A program made the position numbers and the translations under genes. This document shows positions 45,628 through 55,300 of a stretch of 64,000 nucleotides of DNA, in pieces. Origin of the DNA: Arthrobacter sp. NicSoilB4 (lineage in GTDB: Bacteria; Actinomycetota; Actinomycetes; Actinomycetales; Micrococcaceae); assembly GCF_019977335.1 (NCBI RefSeq), contig NZ_AP024653.1, positions 1,488,001-1,552,000 on the forward strand, written 5' to 3'. Under the pieces are notes generated by a model, which saw only the letters and a program-made list of their open reading frames with translations, was not told the DNA's origin and searched no databases. Position 1 is the first letter of the stretch. Each line of letters opens with the position of its first letter.

Positions 45628-45648
45628 TAACCTTCAAGTCGAAGGTTA
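45628..45648 (+). promoter_or_regulatory. Inverted repeat upstream of ftsZ, candidate FtsR operator
   Basis: TAACCTTC-AAGTC-GAAGGTTA is a perfect 8-bp inverted repeat 66 bp before the ftsZ GTG. TTGACA (45616-45621) and TAAGGT (45647-45652) flank it, 25 bp apart, like the operator-in-spacer layout of MerR promoters although the spacer is longer than the usual 19-20 bp. A second imperfect repeat, TTGAA-AGC-TTCAA, follows at 45652-45664. Confidence 0.55.
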
Positions 45649-45714
45649 AGGTTGAAAGCTTCAAGCCCGACTCCATCAGTTTTCGCAATAGAACACGAAC
45701 AAGGGACACGTAAC

Positions 45715-46935
45715 GTGGCAGCTCCGCAGAATTACTTGGCCGTCATCAAGGTCGTCGGCATCGGCGGCGGTGGCGTGAACGCAGTCAACCGCATGATCGA
45801 GGTCGGTCTTCGCGGCGTCGAATTCATCGCGGTCAACACCGATGCGCAGGCATTGTTGATGAGCGATGCAGACGTCAAGCTCGACATCGGGCGTGAGCTG
45901 ACGCGCGGCCTGGGAGCTGGAGCAAACCCTGAGGTTGGCAGGCAGGCTGCCGAGGACCACGCCGAGGAAATCGAAGAGGTCATCCGTGGCGCTGACATGG
46001 TCTTCGTGACCGCCGGCGAAGGCGGCGGCACCGGCACCGGCGGCGCGCCCGTCGTCGCCCGCATCGCCCGCTCGCTCGGCGCGCTGACCATCGGCGTCGT
46101 CACCCGACCTTTCACCTTCGAGGGCCGCCGCCGCGCCGGCTCCGCCGAGGCCGGCATCGACGCCCTCCGCGACGAAGTCGACACGCTCATCGTCATCCCG
46201 AACGACCGACTGTTGTCCATCAGCGACCGGAACGTCTCTGTCCTGGACGCGTTCCGTTCCGCCGACCAGGTCCTGCTCTCCGGTGTCCAGGGCATCACCG
46301 ACCTGATCACCACCCCCGGCCTGATCAACCTTGACTTCGCCGACGTCAAGTCCGTGATGCAGGGCGCAGGCTCGGCGCTCATGGGCATTGGCTCGGCACG
46401 CGGCGAAGACCGCGCCGTCAAGGCCGCGGAACTCGCCATCGCCTCCCCGTTGCTGGAAGCATCGATCGACGGCGCCCACGGCGTCCTGCTGTCCATCCAG
46501 GGCGGCTCGGACCTCGGCCTCTTCGAAATCAACGAGGCTGCCCGACTGGTCCAGGAGGTGGCCCACCCCGAGGCCAACATCATCTTCGGTGCGGTCATTG
46601 ACGACGCGCTCGGCGACGAGGCACGCGTCACGGTCATCGCTGCCGGTTTCGACGACGTCAAAGCCACCTCGCCGTCTATGGACCAGTCCCTTCCGCAGTC
46701 GGCACCGCAGCGCCCTGCCACGCCGGCGGCAGCCCCGGTCCAGGCTCCGTCCTCGGCCCAGGTCCAGCCCCTGCACGCCACTGTCGGAGCTTCCGGCTAC
46801 GGCGGCTGGGGCCAGCAGCGCCCGTCCGCAGTCCCGGCCGACTCCGGCTTCGACGTCGACCTGCCCTCCGTTGTGGAGCCGGACCTCTCCGGCCGCCACT
46901 CGGACGACCTGGATGTCCCGGACTTCCTCAAGTAA
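45715..46935 (+). CDS. ftsZ: Cell division protein FtsZ
   Basis: Tubulin-like GTPase that forms the division ring. The GTP-binding [20 protein letters not shown] and the T7 loop [11 protein letters not shown] are conserved. I start at GTG 45715 ([27 protein letters not shown]), preceded by AAGGGAC; the frame is open from 45652 but upstream residues are not FtsZ-like. The 406-residue chain ends [10 protein letters not shown], the conserved tail that binds SepF in actinobacteria, consistent with absence of FtsA. The upstream region has its own operator-like repeat. Confidence 0.97.
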   Translation: MAAPQNYLAVIKVVGIGGGGVNAVNRMIEVGLRGVEFIAVNTDAQALLMSDADVKLDIGRELTRGLGAGANPEVGRQAAEDHAEEIEEVIRGADMVFVTAGEGGGTGTGGAPVVARIARSLGALTIGVVTRPFTFEGRRRAGSAEAGIDALRDEVDTLIVIPNDRLLSISDRNVSVLDAFRSADQVLLSGVQGITDLITTPGLINLDFADVKSVMQGAGSALMGIGSARGEDRAVKAAELAIASPLLEASIDGAHGVLLSIQGGSDLGLFEINEAARLVQEVAHPEANIIFGAVIDDALGDEARVTVIAAGFDDVKATSPSMDQSLPQSAPQRPATPAAAPVQAPSSAQVQPLHATVGASGYGGWGQQRPSAVPADSGFDVDLPSVVEPDLSGRHSDDLDVPDFLK

Positions 46936-46941
46936 CTCCTG

Positions 46942-46981
46942 AAGCACCATGGCACTGCCGGATGGCAGTGCCATGGTGCTT
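46942..46981 (+). terminator. Terminator after ftsZ
   Basis: Perfect 18-bp stem (AAGCACCATGGCACTGCC with complement) and a GGAT loop, 6 nt after the stop, followed by TTCTC. It could reduce readthrough into pgeF. Confidence 0.85.
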
Positions 46982-47034
46982 TCTCGTAGGATCGAAGTTC
47001 TGGAAACAAGTTTGGCAACGATGTGGGGTTTTGA

Positions 47035-47778
47035 GTGTTCTCGTGGCGGGCGGAAGTCATGCCCGGCGTCTGGGTGGCCTTCACCGACGCCGAGGCAGGA
47101 AACCTGGCGCTCCATGTCGGCGACGATCCGCTGGAGGTCCGGCGCCGGCGGGCCGGCATCGAAGCGGCGCTGGGACTCGGCAGCCGGCCCTTCCGGTACA
47201 TGAACCAGGTCCACGGCAACGAGGTCGCCGGCATCGGCGCCGCGGCCGCCCCCGTCCGCGGTGTTGACGCCCCGGCCGGTGGCGTCCCGACCGCTGACGC
47301 CATGGTCTCCCTGGGAGAGCCCCTCGCCGTGATGGTGGCCGACTGCGTGCCCGTCGTCCTGGTCGGGGACAGGGCTGAGGGCGAACCCCCGGTCCTCGCC
47401 GTCGTCCATGCCGGGCGCCCCGGCGTCGCGTCCGGCGTCGTCCCCGCGGCCGTGGCGCGTATGCGCGGACTCGGCACGGCCGGGCTCAGCGCCTGGATCG
47501 GCCCGTCCGTTTGCGGAGGGTGCTACGAGGTCCCGGGGGACATGCGCGACGACGTGGCCGCCCGAGTGCCCGCCGCCTGGTGCACCACCACCCGCGGCAC
47601 GCCGGGGCTGGACCTGCCGGCCGCCGTCCGCAGCCAGCTGCAGGAAGCGGGCGTCAGCGTCGAATACTCAGGCAACTGCACGCTGGAAGACGAAAACCTG
47701 TTCTCGTACCGCCGCGACCGGAACACCGGCCGCTTCGCCGGGCTCGTATGGACGGATACCGGGACGGCGCAGCGGTGA
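47035..47778 (+). CDS. pgeF: Peptidoglycan editing factor PgeF (YfiH, multicopper-type fold)
   Basis: In E. coli PgeF removes wrongly incorporated L-Ser from UDP-MurNAc-L-Ser; the older label polyphenol oxidase reflects the metal site. The metal-binding His-Cys-His triad is seen in QVHGNEV, VADCVPVVL and VVHAGRPGV; most relatives have HAGWRG. The 247 residues start at GTG 47035. Its stop overlaps yggS (GTGA). The order ftsZ-pgeF-yggS-sepF is conserved in actinobacteria. Confidence 0.9.
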   Translation: MFSWRAEVMPGVWVAFTDAEAGNLALHVGDDPLEVRRRRAGIEAALGLGSRPFRYMNQVHGNEVAGIGAAAAPVRGVDAPAGGVPTADAMVSLGEPLAVMVADCVPVVLVGDRAEGEPPVLAVVHAGRPGVASGVVPAAVARMRGLGTAGLSAWIGPSVCGGCYEVPGDMRDDVAARVPAAWCTTTRGTPGLDLPAAVRSQLQEAGVSVEYSGNCTLEDENLFSYRRDRNTGRFAGLVWTDTGTAQR

Positions 47779-48527
47779 ACGGGCACGTGAACAACCCGTT
47801 GACCGGGCCGCCCGACCCCCGGCTGGAACAGCTCCGCGGGCGGCTCGCCGCCGTGCAGGAACGGATCGACAACGCCGTTGCCGCGGCCGGGCCTGCGGCG
47901 CGGCCGCCGCGGCTGATCGTGGTCACCAAATTCCACCCCGCCGAGGATGTCCGGCGACTCGCAGCACTCGGCGTCACCGACGTCGGGGAGAACCGGGACC
48001 AGGAGGCCGCCCAGAAGGCGGCGCAGCTCCAGGACCTCGGCCTGAGCTGGCACTTCATTGGCCAGCTCCAAAGCAAGAAGGCCAAGTCCGTGGTGAAGTA
48101 CGCCGCTTCCGTGCACGCCGTAGACCGGGAGGCCCTGGTGTCCGCACTGGCCAAAGCCATGGCAGCCGAAAGCGATCGCACCGGGCGGGCGCCGCTGGAC
48201 TGCTTCATCCAGGTCAGCCTCGACGACGACGCCGGCGCCCACCGCGGCGGCGCGGCCCCCGCCGAGGTCCCTGCACTGGCCGAACAGCTGGCCGGTGCTG
48301 CCGGCCTGAGGCTCGCCGGCGTCATGGCCGTGGCCCCGCTCGGAGCGGATCCGGCGGCCGCCTTCGAGAAGCTGGCAGGCATTTCCGGGCGGCTGACCGA
48401 ACAATTTCCCCATGCCACGGGCATTTCCGCGGGCATGAGCCAGGACCTGGAACAGGCCGTCCGGTTCGGGGCGACACACCTTCGCGTTGGCTCCGATATT
48501 CTCGGTCCGCGTCCGGCGTTGCGGTAG
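47775..48527 (+). CDS. yggS: YggS-family PLP homeostasis protein
   Basis: PLP-binding protein without known catalytic activity, affecting vitamin B6 and amino acid balance. VVTKFHPAEDV carries the PLP lysine, and GENRDQEA, HFIGQLQSKK and GMSQDLEQAVRFGATHLRVGS are family motifs. GTG 47775 overlaps pgeF (GTGA); GTG 47787 is a second option. 250 residues. The frame extends 88 codons upstream inside pgeF, which is a GC-rich artefact. Confidence 0.92.
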   Translation: MNGHVNNPLTGPPDPRLEQLRGRLAAVQERIDNAVAAAGPAARPPRLIVVTKFHPAEDVRRLAALGVTDVGENRDQEAAQKAAQLQDLGLSWHFIGQLQSKKAKSVVKYAASVHAVDREALVSALAKAMAAESDRTGRAPLDCFIQVSLDDDAGAHRGGAAPAEVPALAEQLAGAAGLRLAGVMAVAPLGADPAAAFEKLAGISGRLTEQFPHATGISAGMSQDLEQAVRFGATHLRVGSDILGPRPALR

Positions 48528-48614
48528 GTTCAACGTATTGGAAGGTAATGGCGGGGATTCCAAGGCTGTTAAGTCGTTGATCGGCCCGCTTACGGACACG
48601 ATTAGGAGTCGACC

Positions 48615-49145
48615 ATGGCCGGCGCTCTGCGCAAGACAATGATCTATCTTGGGCTCGCCGATGGCGACGAACATTACGAGTCCGAGCACCAAACATCGCA
48701 CAAGGATGAGGACGATTCCATGGAGCATGACCGCGAGGAACGCCGCGCCCCGGCGCCCGTCCGCGAGGCCCCCAGGGAAGAGCCCTACGCCGCTGAAGAG
48801 GAATATCGCGCACCTGTGACACCCATCAAGCGAGCGGCATCGAGCCGCGAAGAGCCCACCGGACTCCGCCAGATCACCACGATCCACCCGCGGTCCTACA
48901 ACGATGCCAAACTCATTGGTGAAAGCTTCCGTGACGGCATCCCCGTCATCATGAACGTCACGGACATGGGGGAGGCGGACGCCAAGCGCCTCGTCGACTT
49001 CTCTGCCGGGCTGGTCTTCGGACTGCGCGGCAGCATTGAGCGCGTGACGAACAAGGTCTTCCTGCTGTCGCCGTCGTATGTTGAAGTCATTGGCGATGAC
49101 AAGAAGGTCAGCGAGACGCAGGCGACCTTCTTCAACCAGAGCTAG
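48615..49145 (+). CDS. sepF: FtsZ membrane anchor SepF
   Basis: Tethers FtsZ filaments to the membrane and is essential where FtsA is missing. The N-terminal [16 protein letters not shown] is an amphipathic membrane-binding helix; an acidic, Glu/Arg-rich disordered linker (about 20-75) leads to the C-terminal core with [36 protein letters not shown] and VFLLSP. 176 residues. It faces the conserved FtsZ tail at 46900-46935. The terminator at 49160 follows. Confidence 0.95.
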   Translation: MAGALRKTMIYLGLADGDEHYESEHQTSHKDEDDSMEHDREERRAPAPVREAPREEPYAAEEEYRAPVTPIKRAASSREEPTGLRQITTIHPRSYNDAKLIGESFRDGIPVIMNVTDMGEADAKRLVDFSAGLVFGLRGSIERVTNKVFLLSPSYVEVIGDDKKVSETQATFFNQS

Positions 49146-49159
49146 TCCGGGATTTTTCG

Positions 49160-49196
49160 AAGGATGCCAGGCAGGGACGCCCTGTCTGGCATCCTT
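49160..49196 (+). terminator. Terminator after sepF
   Basis: 17-bp stem with one G-U pair (AAGGATGCCAGGCAGGG on the left) and a 3-nt loop, 14 nt after the sepF stop, preceded by an AT-rich TTTTT run. Confidence 0.8.
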
Positions 49197-49282
49197 GCTG
49201 AATTATCCGTGTTGCAATAGAGGCGTAACTATCCCGAGGACACTGCGGTATCCGGAATGAACATGGAGATATGAGTTAGCTC

Positions 49283-49591
49283 ATGGGAATTGTTTTCGGA
49301 CTTGTCTATATCGCCCTGCTGCTGTTCTTTGTTGCCCTCATCGTCCGGCTTGTCTTCGACTGGGTGCAGATGTTCGCACGGGGCTGGCGGCCGCGCGGCG
49401 TGGCGCTCGTCACCGCCCATGCTGTGTATTCGGTCACAGACAAGCCCGTCAAACTGCTCCGGCGGCTCATTCCGCCGCTGCGGCTGGGCGGGATCTCCCT
49501 GGACCTGGGCTTCCTGCTCCTGTTCGTGGCGGTCACGATCGCCATGGCAGTAGCCAAGTTCCTGGTGTTCTCCCAGCCAATCGCGGCGTAG
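49283..49591 (+). CDS. YggT-family membrane protein
   Basis: Two-helix membrane protein of the YGGT family (102 residues) with helices at about 4-26 and 76-97 joined by a basic loop (FARGWRPRGVA, KPVKLLRRLIPPLRLGG). The sequence SVTDKPVKLLRRLIPPLRLG is characteristic. It sits between sepF and divIVA, the position seen in mycobacteria and streptomycetes. Its function is unknown, though the position suggests a link to division or envelope growth. Confidence 0.9.
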   Translation: MGIVFGLVYIALLLFFVALIVRLVFDWVQMFARGWRPRGVALVTAHAVYSVTDKPVKLLRRLIPPLRLGGISLDLGFLLLFVAVTIAMAVAKFLVFSQPIAA

Positions 49592-49638
49592 CCGGGCGGC
49601 GGACACGGTCCGCGGCCGAAACAGTTAAAAACTCCGGT

Positions 49639-49667
49639 TTGACACTGCGGTGTTGAATTAGAGTAAC
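49639..49667 (+). promoter_or_regulatory. Possible divIVA promoter
   Basis: TTGACA (49639-49644) is a perfect -35. AGTAAC (49662-49667) at 17 bp is a weak -10; TAGAGT (49659-49664) is better but only 14 bp away. Transcription here would give a leader of about 70 nt. Confidence 0.35.
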
Positions 49668-49740
49668 CAGACCATATTTAGGTACCGTAGTTTTGACGGC
49701 CGGAAGGCCTACTGACTAACTAGACCAACGAGGTGACCAG

Positions 49741-50427
49741 ATGGCTTTGACGCCAGAAGACGTTGTCAACAAGCGCTTTCAGCCGACCAAGTTCCGCGAA
49801 GGCTACGACCAGGATGAAGTTGATGACTTCCTGGACGAGATCGTCGTCGAACTGCGACGCCTGAACCAGGAGAACGACGAGCTTCGCAAGAAGCTCGCCG
49901 AATCCGGCGCCGGCACGCCTGCCAGCTCCACCGCCGCGGCTCCTGTCGTGGAAAAGGTCCCGGCGCCCGTCAAGGCCGAGAAGGAAGACCGCGCCAAGGC
50001 AGAAGCAGAGGCCAAGGCCGCTGAAGTTGCCAAGGCTGCCGAGCTTGCCAAGAAGAAGGAAGCCGAGCAGGCAGCTGCCCCGGCCCGCGGCGGCGCTACC
50101 CCGGCAGCCGAGTCCGCCGCCGGACTGCTCGCCATGGCGCAGCAGATGCACGACAAGCACGTCGCCGACGGCGAGCAGCAGCGCGACAAGATCATCGCGG
50201 AAGCGCAGATCGAAGCCAGCAGCCTTGTCAACGACGCCCAGGAGAAGTCCCGCAAGATCCTCGGCGCCCTCGAACAGCAGCGCTCCGTGCTGGAACGCAA
50301 GGTCGAGCAGCTCCGCGGCTTCGAACGCGACTACCGTTCACGCCTGAAGGCCTACATCGAGGGCCAGCTGCGTGACCTGGATGCCCGCGGCTCCGTGGCA
50401 GCCCCTGAGGTCGAAGCCAACAGCTAG
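49741..50427 (+). CDS. divIVA: Polar growth organiser DivIVA (Wag31)
   Basis: Coiled-coil protein that binds negatively curved membrane and recruits wall synthesis to cell poles and septa. The N-terminal lipid-binding domain is VVNKRFQPTKFREGYDQDEVDDFLDEI; it is followed by an Ala/Lys/Glu-rich variable linker (about 58-125) and a long C-terminal coiled coil (LAMAQQMHDKH to the end). 228 residues, within the actinobacterial range. Phosphorylation by PASTA kinases is known for Wag31; no particular site is assigned here. Confidence 0.94.
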   Translation: MALTPEDVVNKRFQPTKFREGYDQDEVDDFLDEIVVELRRLNQENDELRKKLAESGAGTPASSTAAAPVVEKVPAPVKAEKEDRAKAEAEAKAAEVAKAAELAKKKEAEQAAAPARGGATPAAESAAGLLAMAQQMHDKHVADGEQQRDKIIAEAQIEASSLVNDAQEKSRKILGALEQQRSVLERKVEQLRGFERDYRSRLKAYIEGQLRDLDARGSVAAPEVEANS

Positions 50428-50446
50428 GGCATTAAGCAAGTATTCT

Positions 50447-50485
50447 GAAAGCCGGTGGCTGAGGATTCCTCGGCCGCCGGCTTTC
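50447..50485 (+). terminator. Terminator after divIVA
   Basis: 18-bp stem with one G-U pair (GAAAGCCGGTGGCTGAGG on the left) and a 3-nt loop, 20 nt after the stop. Confidence 0.8.
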
Positions 50486-50567
50486 GGCATTAACCGCAGG
50501 TTCCGCCGGCGGACGTGCCCCCGCACCCAGCTCCCAGTCCCCGCACTGGCCCGTGAACGAAAGCCCT

Positions 50568-51152
50568 ATGACAGACGCACCCTCACCTGACGCCGTGCAG
50601 CCCGCTGAGCCCGACCTGGCAGGTCCGCTCAAGCCGAGGCCGCGGCGGGCCCTGCTGCTCTCCGTGTTCTTTGGCCTGGCCGTATTCGCCTACGTGTTCG
50701 ACCAGCTGACCAAGCTGTGGGTCACCGCCAACATGACCGAGGGGGAGAGGATCCCGGTGCTGCCGCCGCTGCTGCACTGGTACTACATCCGCAACTCCGG
50801 TGCCGCCTTCTCGATCGGCGAGAACGTCACGTGGGTGTTCACCATCATCATGACCGCCGTCTCGATCGCCATCCTGCTGCAGCTGCGGAAGCTCGGATCG
50901 GTCTGGTGGGCTCTGGCGCTTGGGCTGCTGCTGGGAGGCGCCCTTGGCAACCTCACGGACCGGCTGTTCCGCGAACCGTCCTTCGCGATGGGTCATGTGG
51001 TGGACTTCATCCAGCTCCCCAACTTTGCGATCTTCAACATCGCCGACTCGGCCGTGGTGTCCTCAGTGGTGATCATCTGCCTGCTCACGCTGCGCGGGAT
51101 CACCCTGGACGGCTCCCACCCTACAAAGGACACAGTGAAGCATGACTCCTAA
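50568..51152 (+). CDS. lspA: Lipoprotein signal peptidase (signal peptidase II)
   Basis: Aspartic membrane protease that removes signal peptides from diacylglyceryl-modified prolipoproteins. Four membrane helices; the conserved NSGAAFSIG, the first catalytic Asp in GNLTDRLF and the second in [11 protein letters not shown] are visible. I prefer ATG 50568 (194 residues); an upstream GTG at 50553 is possible. It overlaps the next gene by 11 bp. The lipoprotein at 27296 is one potential substrate. Confidence 0.94.
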   Translation: MTDAPSPDAVQPAEPDLAGPLKPRPRRALLLSVFFGLAVFAYVFDQLTKLWVTANMTEGERIPVLPPLLHWYYIRNSGAAFSIGENVTWVFTIIMTAVSIAILLQLRKLGSVWWALALGLLLGGALGNLTDRLFREPSFAMGHVVDFIQLPNFAIFNIADSAVVSSVVIICLLTLRGITLDGSHPTKDTVKHDS

Positions 51153-52233
51153 GGACAGGGTGCCTGGCCACACGGCGCCGGAAGACCTGACCCCGGAAGA
51201 TCTGACCCCGGCCGGGACGCTGCCGGAGGACCTCCTGCCGGAGGACGTCCTGGACGACCTCGGGGACGACGGCGACGCCGGGGACGGGACGGCCGCGTCG
51301 CCGGCGTCGTCCTACCGCTTTGTGGTGCCGGATGAACTTGCGGGCACCCGGGTGGATGCCGGGCTGGCCAAACTCATGGACATTTCCCGCTCACAAGCCG
51401 CCGTACTGATTGCCGAGGGCAATGTCAGCAGCAAGGACAAAGCGGTCGGAAAATCGCTCAAGCTCGCCCCCGGTGCCGTGCTCGACGTCGTCGTCCCGGC
51501 ACGCCGGGACCCCCTGGAAGTTGTGGAGGAAGTAGTGGAAGGCCTGAAAATCCTGCTGGACGATGACGAGTTCGTTGTCATCGACAAACCGGTCGGTGTG
51601 GCCGCGCATCCCTCGCCCGGCTGGGTGGGGCCCACCGTTGTTGGTGGACTGGCCGGCCTCGGCTACCGCATCTCCACCTCCGGTTCGCCGGAGCGCGCGG
51701 GCATCGTCCACCGGCTCGACGTCGGGACCTCCGGTGTGATGGTGGTCGCCAAGACGGAGGAGGCGTACACGGCGCTCAAGCGCGCCTTCAAGGAACGCAC
51801 CGTAGACAAGGTCTACCACGCCGTCGTCCAGGGACTTCCGGACCCGCTGGCCGGCACCATTGACGCGCCGATCGGCCGCCACCCGGGCCACGACTGGCGC
51901 TTCGCCGTGATCGAGGACGGCCGGGATTCCATCACGCACTACGAGGTCCTGGAGGCGTTCGGGAAGGCGTCGCTCGTGGAAGTCCACCTCGAAACCGGCC
52001 GCACGCACCAGATCCGCGTCCACTTCTCTGCCCTGCGCCACCCCTGCGCCGGCGACCTGACCTATGGTGCGGACCCGCGGCTCGCCGCGACGCTGGGGCT
52101 CACCCGGCAGTGGCTGCACGCCCGGCAGCTGTCCTTCGCCCACCCCCGGACGGGGGAGCAGGTCACCGTCACCAGCGAGTACCCGCAGGACCTGCGGTAC
52201 GCGCTCGAAGTCCTGGAGTCAGGACGGGCCTGA
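51142..52233 (+). CDS. RluD-type 23S rRNA pseudouridine synthase
   Basis: Predicted to isomerise uridines in 23S rRNA. The core has an S4 domain ([16 protein letters not shown]) and the catalytic [16 protein letters not shown] with the essential Asp, then [12 protein letters not shown]. The 363 residues include an N-terminal acidic extension of about 50 residues built from a 15-bp minisatellite (EDLTP-type repeats, 51181-51255) that is not part of the fold. It overlaps lspA by 11 bp; the lspA-rlu pair is common. RluD target positions are inferred from the family only. Confidence 0.9.
   Translation: MTPKDRVPGHTAPEDLTPEDLTPAGTLPEDLLPEDVLDDLGDDGDAGDGTAASPASSYRFVVPDELAGTRVDAGLAKLMDISRSQAAVLIAEGNVSSKDKAVGKSLKLAPGAVLDVVVPARRDPLEVVEEVVEGLKILLDDDEFVVIDKPVGVAAHPSPGWVGPTVVGGLAGLGYRISTSGSPERAGIVHRLDVGTSGVMVVAKTEEAYTALKRAFKERTVDKVYHAVVQGLPDPLAGTIDAPIGRHPGHDWRFAVIEDGRDSITHYEVLEAFGKASLVEVHLETGRTHQIRVHFSALRHPCAGDLTYGADPRLAATLGLTRQWLHARQLSFAHPRTGEQVTVTSEYPQDLRYALEVLESGRA
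51181..51255. repeat. Five 15-bp units in the 5' end of the rluD-like gene
   Basis: GAAGACCTGACCCCG, GAAGATCTGACCCCG and three more diverged units encode [20 protein letters not shown] and EDVLD. The first two differ at one base. Confidence 0.8.
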
Positions 52234-52264
52234 GCGGCTCCCTGGTCCGGTTGCCCATTCGGGG

Positions 52265-52302
52265 CGTTGCGCAGCCGGGCCCGGCCGTGCCGTGCCGCAA
52301 CG
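52265..52302 (+). terminator. Possible hairpin between rluD-like gene and dnaE
   Basis: CGTTGCG (52265-52271) pairs with CGCAACG (52296-52302), enclosing a GC-palindrome CCGGGCCCGG. It ends 15 bp before the dnaE -10 element. Confidence 0.35.
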
Positions 52303-52316
52303 TCCGTGCGCGGCAC

Positions 52317-52322
52317 TAGAAT
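52317..52322 (+). promoter_or_regulatory. -10 element of a leaderless dnaE transcript
   Basis: TAGAAT, then GATTCG, then GTG at 52329. There is no ribosome binding site. Confidence 0.65.
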
Positions 52323-52328
52323 GATTCG

Positions 52329-55300
52329 GTGACTTCCAGCAACAACTCGTTCGTTCATCTCCACAACCACACCGAATACTCGATGTTGGACGGTGCCGCC
52401 CGGCTCGGGGAGCTGTTCGACGAAACCGAACGGCTGGGCATGCCCGCCCTGGCCACCACGGACCACGGCTACCTTTTCGGCGCCTTTGATTTCTGGAAGC
52501 GGGCCACGGACCAGGGCATCAAGCCCATCATCGGCGTCGAAGCCTACGTCACGCCCGGCACGGCGCGCGGGGACAAGACCCGCGTCCGCTGGGGCGAGGA
52601 AAACCAGCGCAAGGATGACATCTCCGGCGGCGGCTCCTACACCCACATGACGCTGCTCAGCTACAACAATGTGGGCATGCGGAACCTCTTCCGGGCTTCC
52701 TCGATCGCCTCGCTGGATTCGGTCTTCGGCAAGTGGCCCCGGCTGGACCGGGAACTGCTGAACACCTACTCCGAAGGCTTGATTGCCACCACTGGCTGCC
52801 CGTCGGGAGAGGTGCAGACGCGGCTCCGGCTCGGCCAGTACCGGGAGGCGGTAGAGGCGGCCGCCGAGTTCCGCGACATCTTCGGCGCCGAAAACTACTT
52901 CTGCGAACTCATGGACCACGGCCTGGACATTGAGCGGCGCGTCACCGGTGACCTGCTGCGGCTGGCCAAGGAACTGAACCTGCCGCTGGTGGCCACCAAC
53001 GACCTGCACTACACGCATGAGCACGACGCGAAGGCGCATGAGGCCCTGCTGGCCATCCAGTCCGGTTCCACCCTGCTGGAACCGACATACGACAACGGCG
53101 GATCGCGGTTCGCCTTCTCGGGCAGTGGCTACTACCTCAAGTCCCCGCAGGAAATGCGGGAGCTGTTCCGCGACCACCCGGACGCCTGCGACAACACGCT
53201 GCTGATCGCCGAGCGCTGCGAAGTCTCGTTCAACACCGGCGCCAACTACATGCCCCGCTTCCCCTGCCCGGAAGGGGAGGACGAAACGTCCTGGCTGGTC
53301 AAGGAAGTCGACAAGGGCCTCCGTTACCGCTATCCGAAGGGCATCCCGGACAAGGTCCGCACGCAGGCCGACTACGAACTCGGCGTCATCAACTCCATGG
53401 GGTTCCCCGGCTACTTCCTGGTGGTGGCGGACTTTATCAACTGGGCCAAGAACAACGGCATCCGGGTGGGTCCCGGACGTGGCTCGGGCGCCGGGTCCAT
53501 GGTGGCCTACGCCATGCGCATCACCGACCTCGATCCGCTGCACCACGGCCTGATCTTCGAGCGGTTCCTGAACCCGGACCGCGTCTCCATGCCCGACTTC
53601 GACGTCGACTTCGATGACCGGCGCCGCTCCGAGGTAATCGACTACGTCACGCGCAAGTACGGCGACGAGCGTGTCGCGATGATCGTCACCTACGGCACCA
53701 TCAAGACCAAGCAGGCCCTCAAAGACTCCTCGCGCGTGCTGGGCTACCCGTTCAGCATGGGCGAGACGCTCACCAAGGCGCTGCCGCCGGCCGTGATGGC
53801 CAAGGACATCCCGCTGGCGGATATCCAGAACAAGGACTCCAAGCGCTACAGCGAGGCCGCTGACTTCCGGCAACTGATCGCCACCGACCCTGAAGCCGCC
53901 AAGGTGTTCGAAACGGCGCTCGGCATCGAGGGCCTGAAGCGGCAATGGGGCGTGCACGCCGCCGGTGTCATCATGTCCTCGGACCCCATCATCGACGTCA
54001 TCCCGATCATGCGCCGCTTCCAGGACGGCCAGGTCATCACCCAGTTCGACTACCCGACGTCCGAGGGCCTCGGCCTGATCAAGATGGACTTCCTCGGCCT
54101 GCGGAACCTCACGATCATTTCCGACGCCCTCGAGAACATCAAGATGAACCGGGGCGTGGACCTGGACCTGGAGTCCCTGGAGCTCGACGACGCGGCGTCC
54201 TACGAGCTGCTGGCCCGCGGCGACACCCTGGGCGTGTTCCAGCTCGACGGCGGGCCCATGCGCTCCCTGCTCAAGCTGATGAAGCCTGACAACTTCGAAG
54301 ACATCTCTGCCGTGCTGGCGCTGTACCGGCCCGGCCCCATGGGCGCCAACGCCCACACCGACTACGCGCTGCGCAAGAACAAGATCCAGGAAGTCATTCC
54401 GATCCACCCGGAACTCGAGGAACCGCTCGCCGAAATCCTGGGCGGCACCTATGGCCTGATCGTCTACCAGGAGCAGGTCATGGCCGTGGCGCAGAAGCTC
54501 GCCGGCTACACCCTGGGCCAGGCCGACATCCTGCGCCGCGCCATGGGCAAAAAGAAGAAGTCCGAACTGGACAAGCAATTCGCCGGATTCTCCCAGGGCA
54601 TGCAGGACAACGGCTACTCGATGGCCGCGGTCAAGACCCTCTGGGACATCCTGCTGCCCTTCTCCGACTACGCATTCAACAAGGCGCACTCGGCCGCCTA
54701 CGGCGTAATCTCCTACTGGACCGCCTACCTCAAAGCCCACTATGCGCCGGAGTACATGGCGGCCCTGCTGACTTCGGTCGGCGACGACAAGGACAAGTCG
54801 GCCATCTACCTCAACGAATGCCGGCGCATGGGCATCACGGTGCTGCCGCCGGACGTCAATGAATCCGCGCTGAACTTCACCCCGGTCGGCAACGACATCC
54901 GCTTTGGCATGGGCGCCATCCGCAACGTCGGCGTGAACGCCGTCGAGGCCATGGTGGTCGCGCGCGAAAAGGAAGGCGCCTACACGTCCTTCAAGGACTA
55001 CCTCATGAAGGTGCCCGCGGTGGTCTGCAACAAGCGCACCATCGAGTCCCTGATCAAGGCCGGTGCCTTCGACTCCCTGAACCACCACCGGCGCGCCCTG
55101 GCGATGATCCACGAAGAAGCCATTGACTCCGTCATTACGCTCAAGCGCAACGAGGCGATTGGCCAGTTCGACCTCTTTGCCGGTTTCGATGAGGCCGAAT
55201 CCGAGGCGTCCCTGAGCATAGAGATCCCCGACCTTCCCGAATGGGAGAAGAAGGACAAGCTCTCCTTCGAGCGGGACATGCTCGGCCTCTATGTCTCGGA

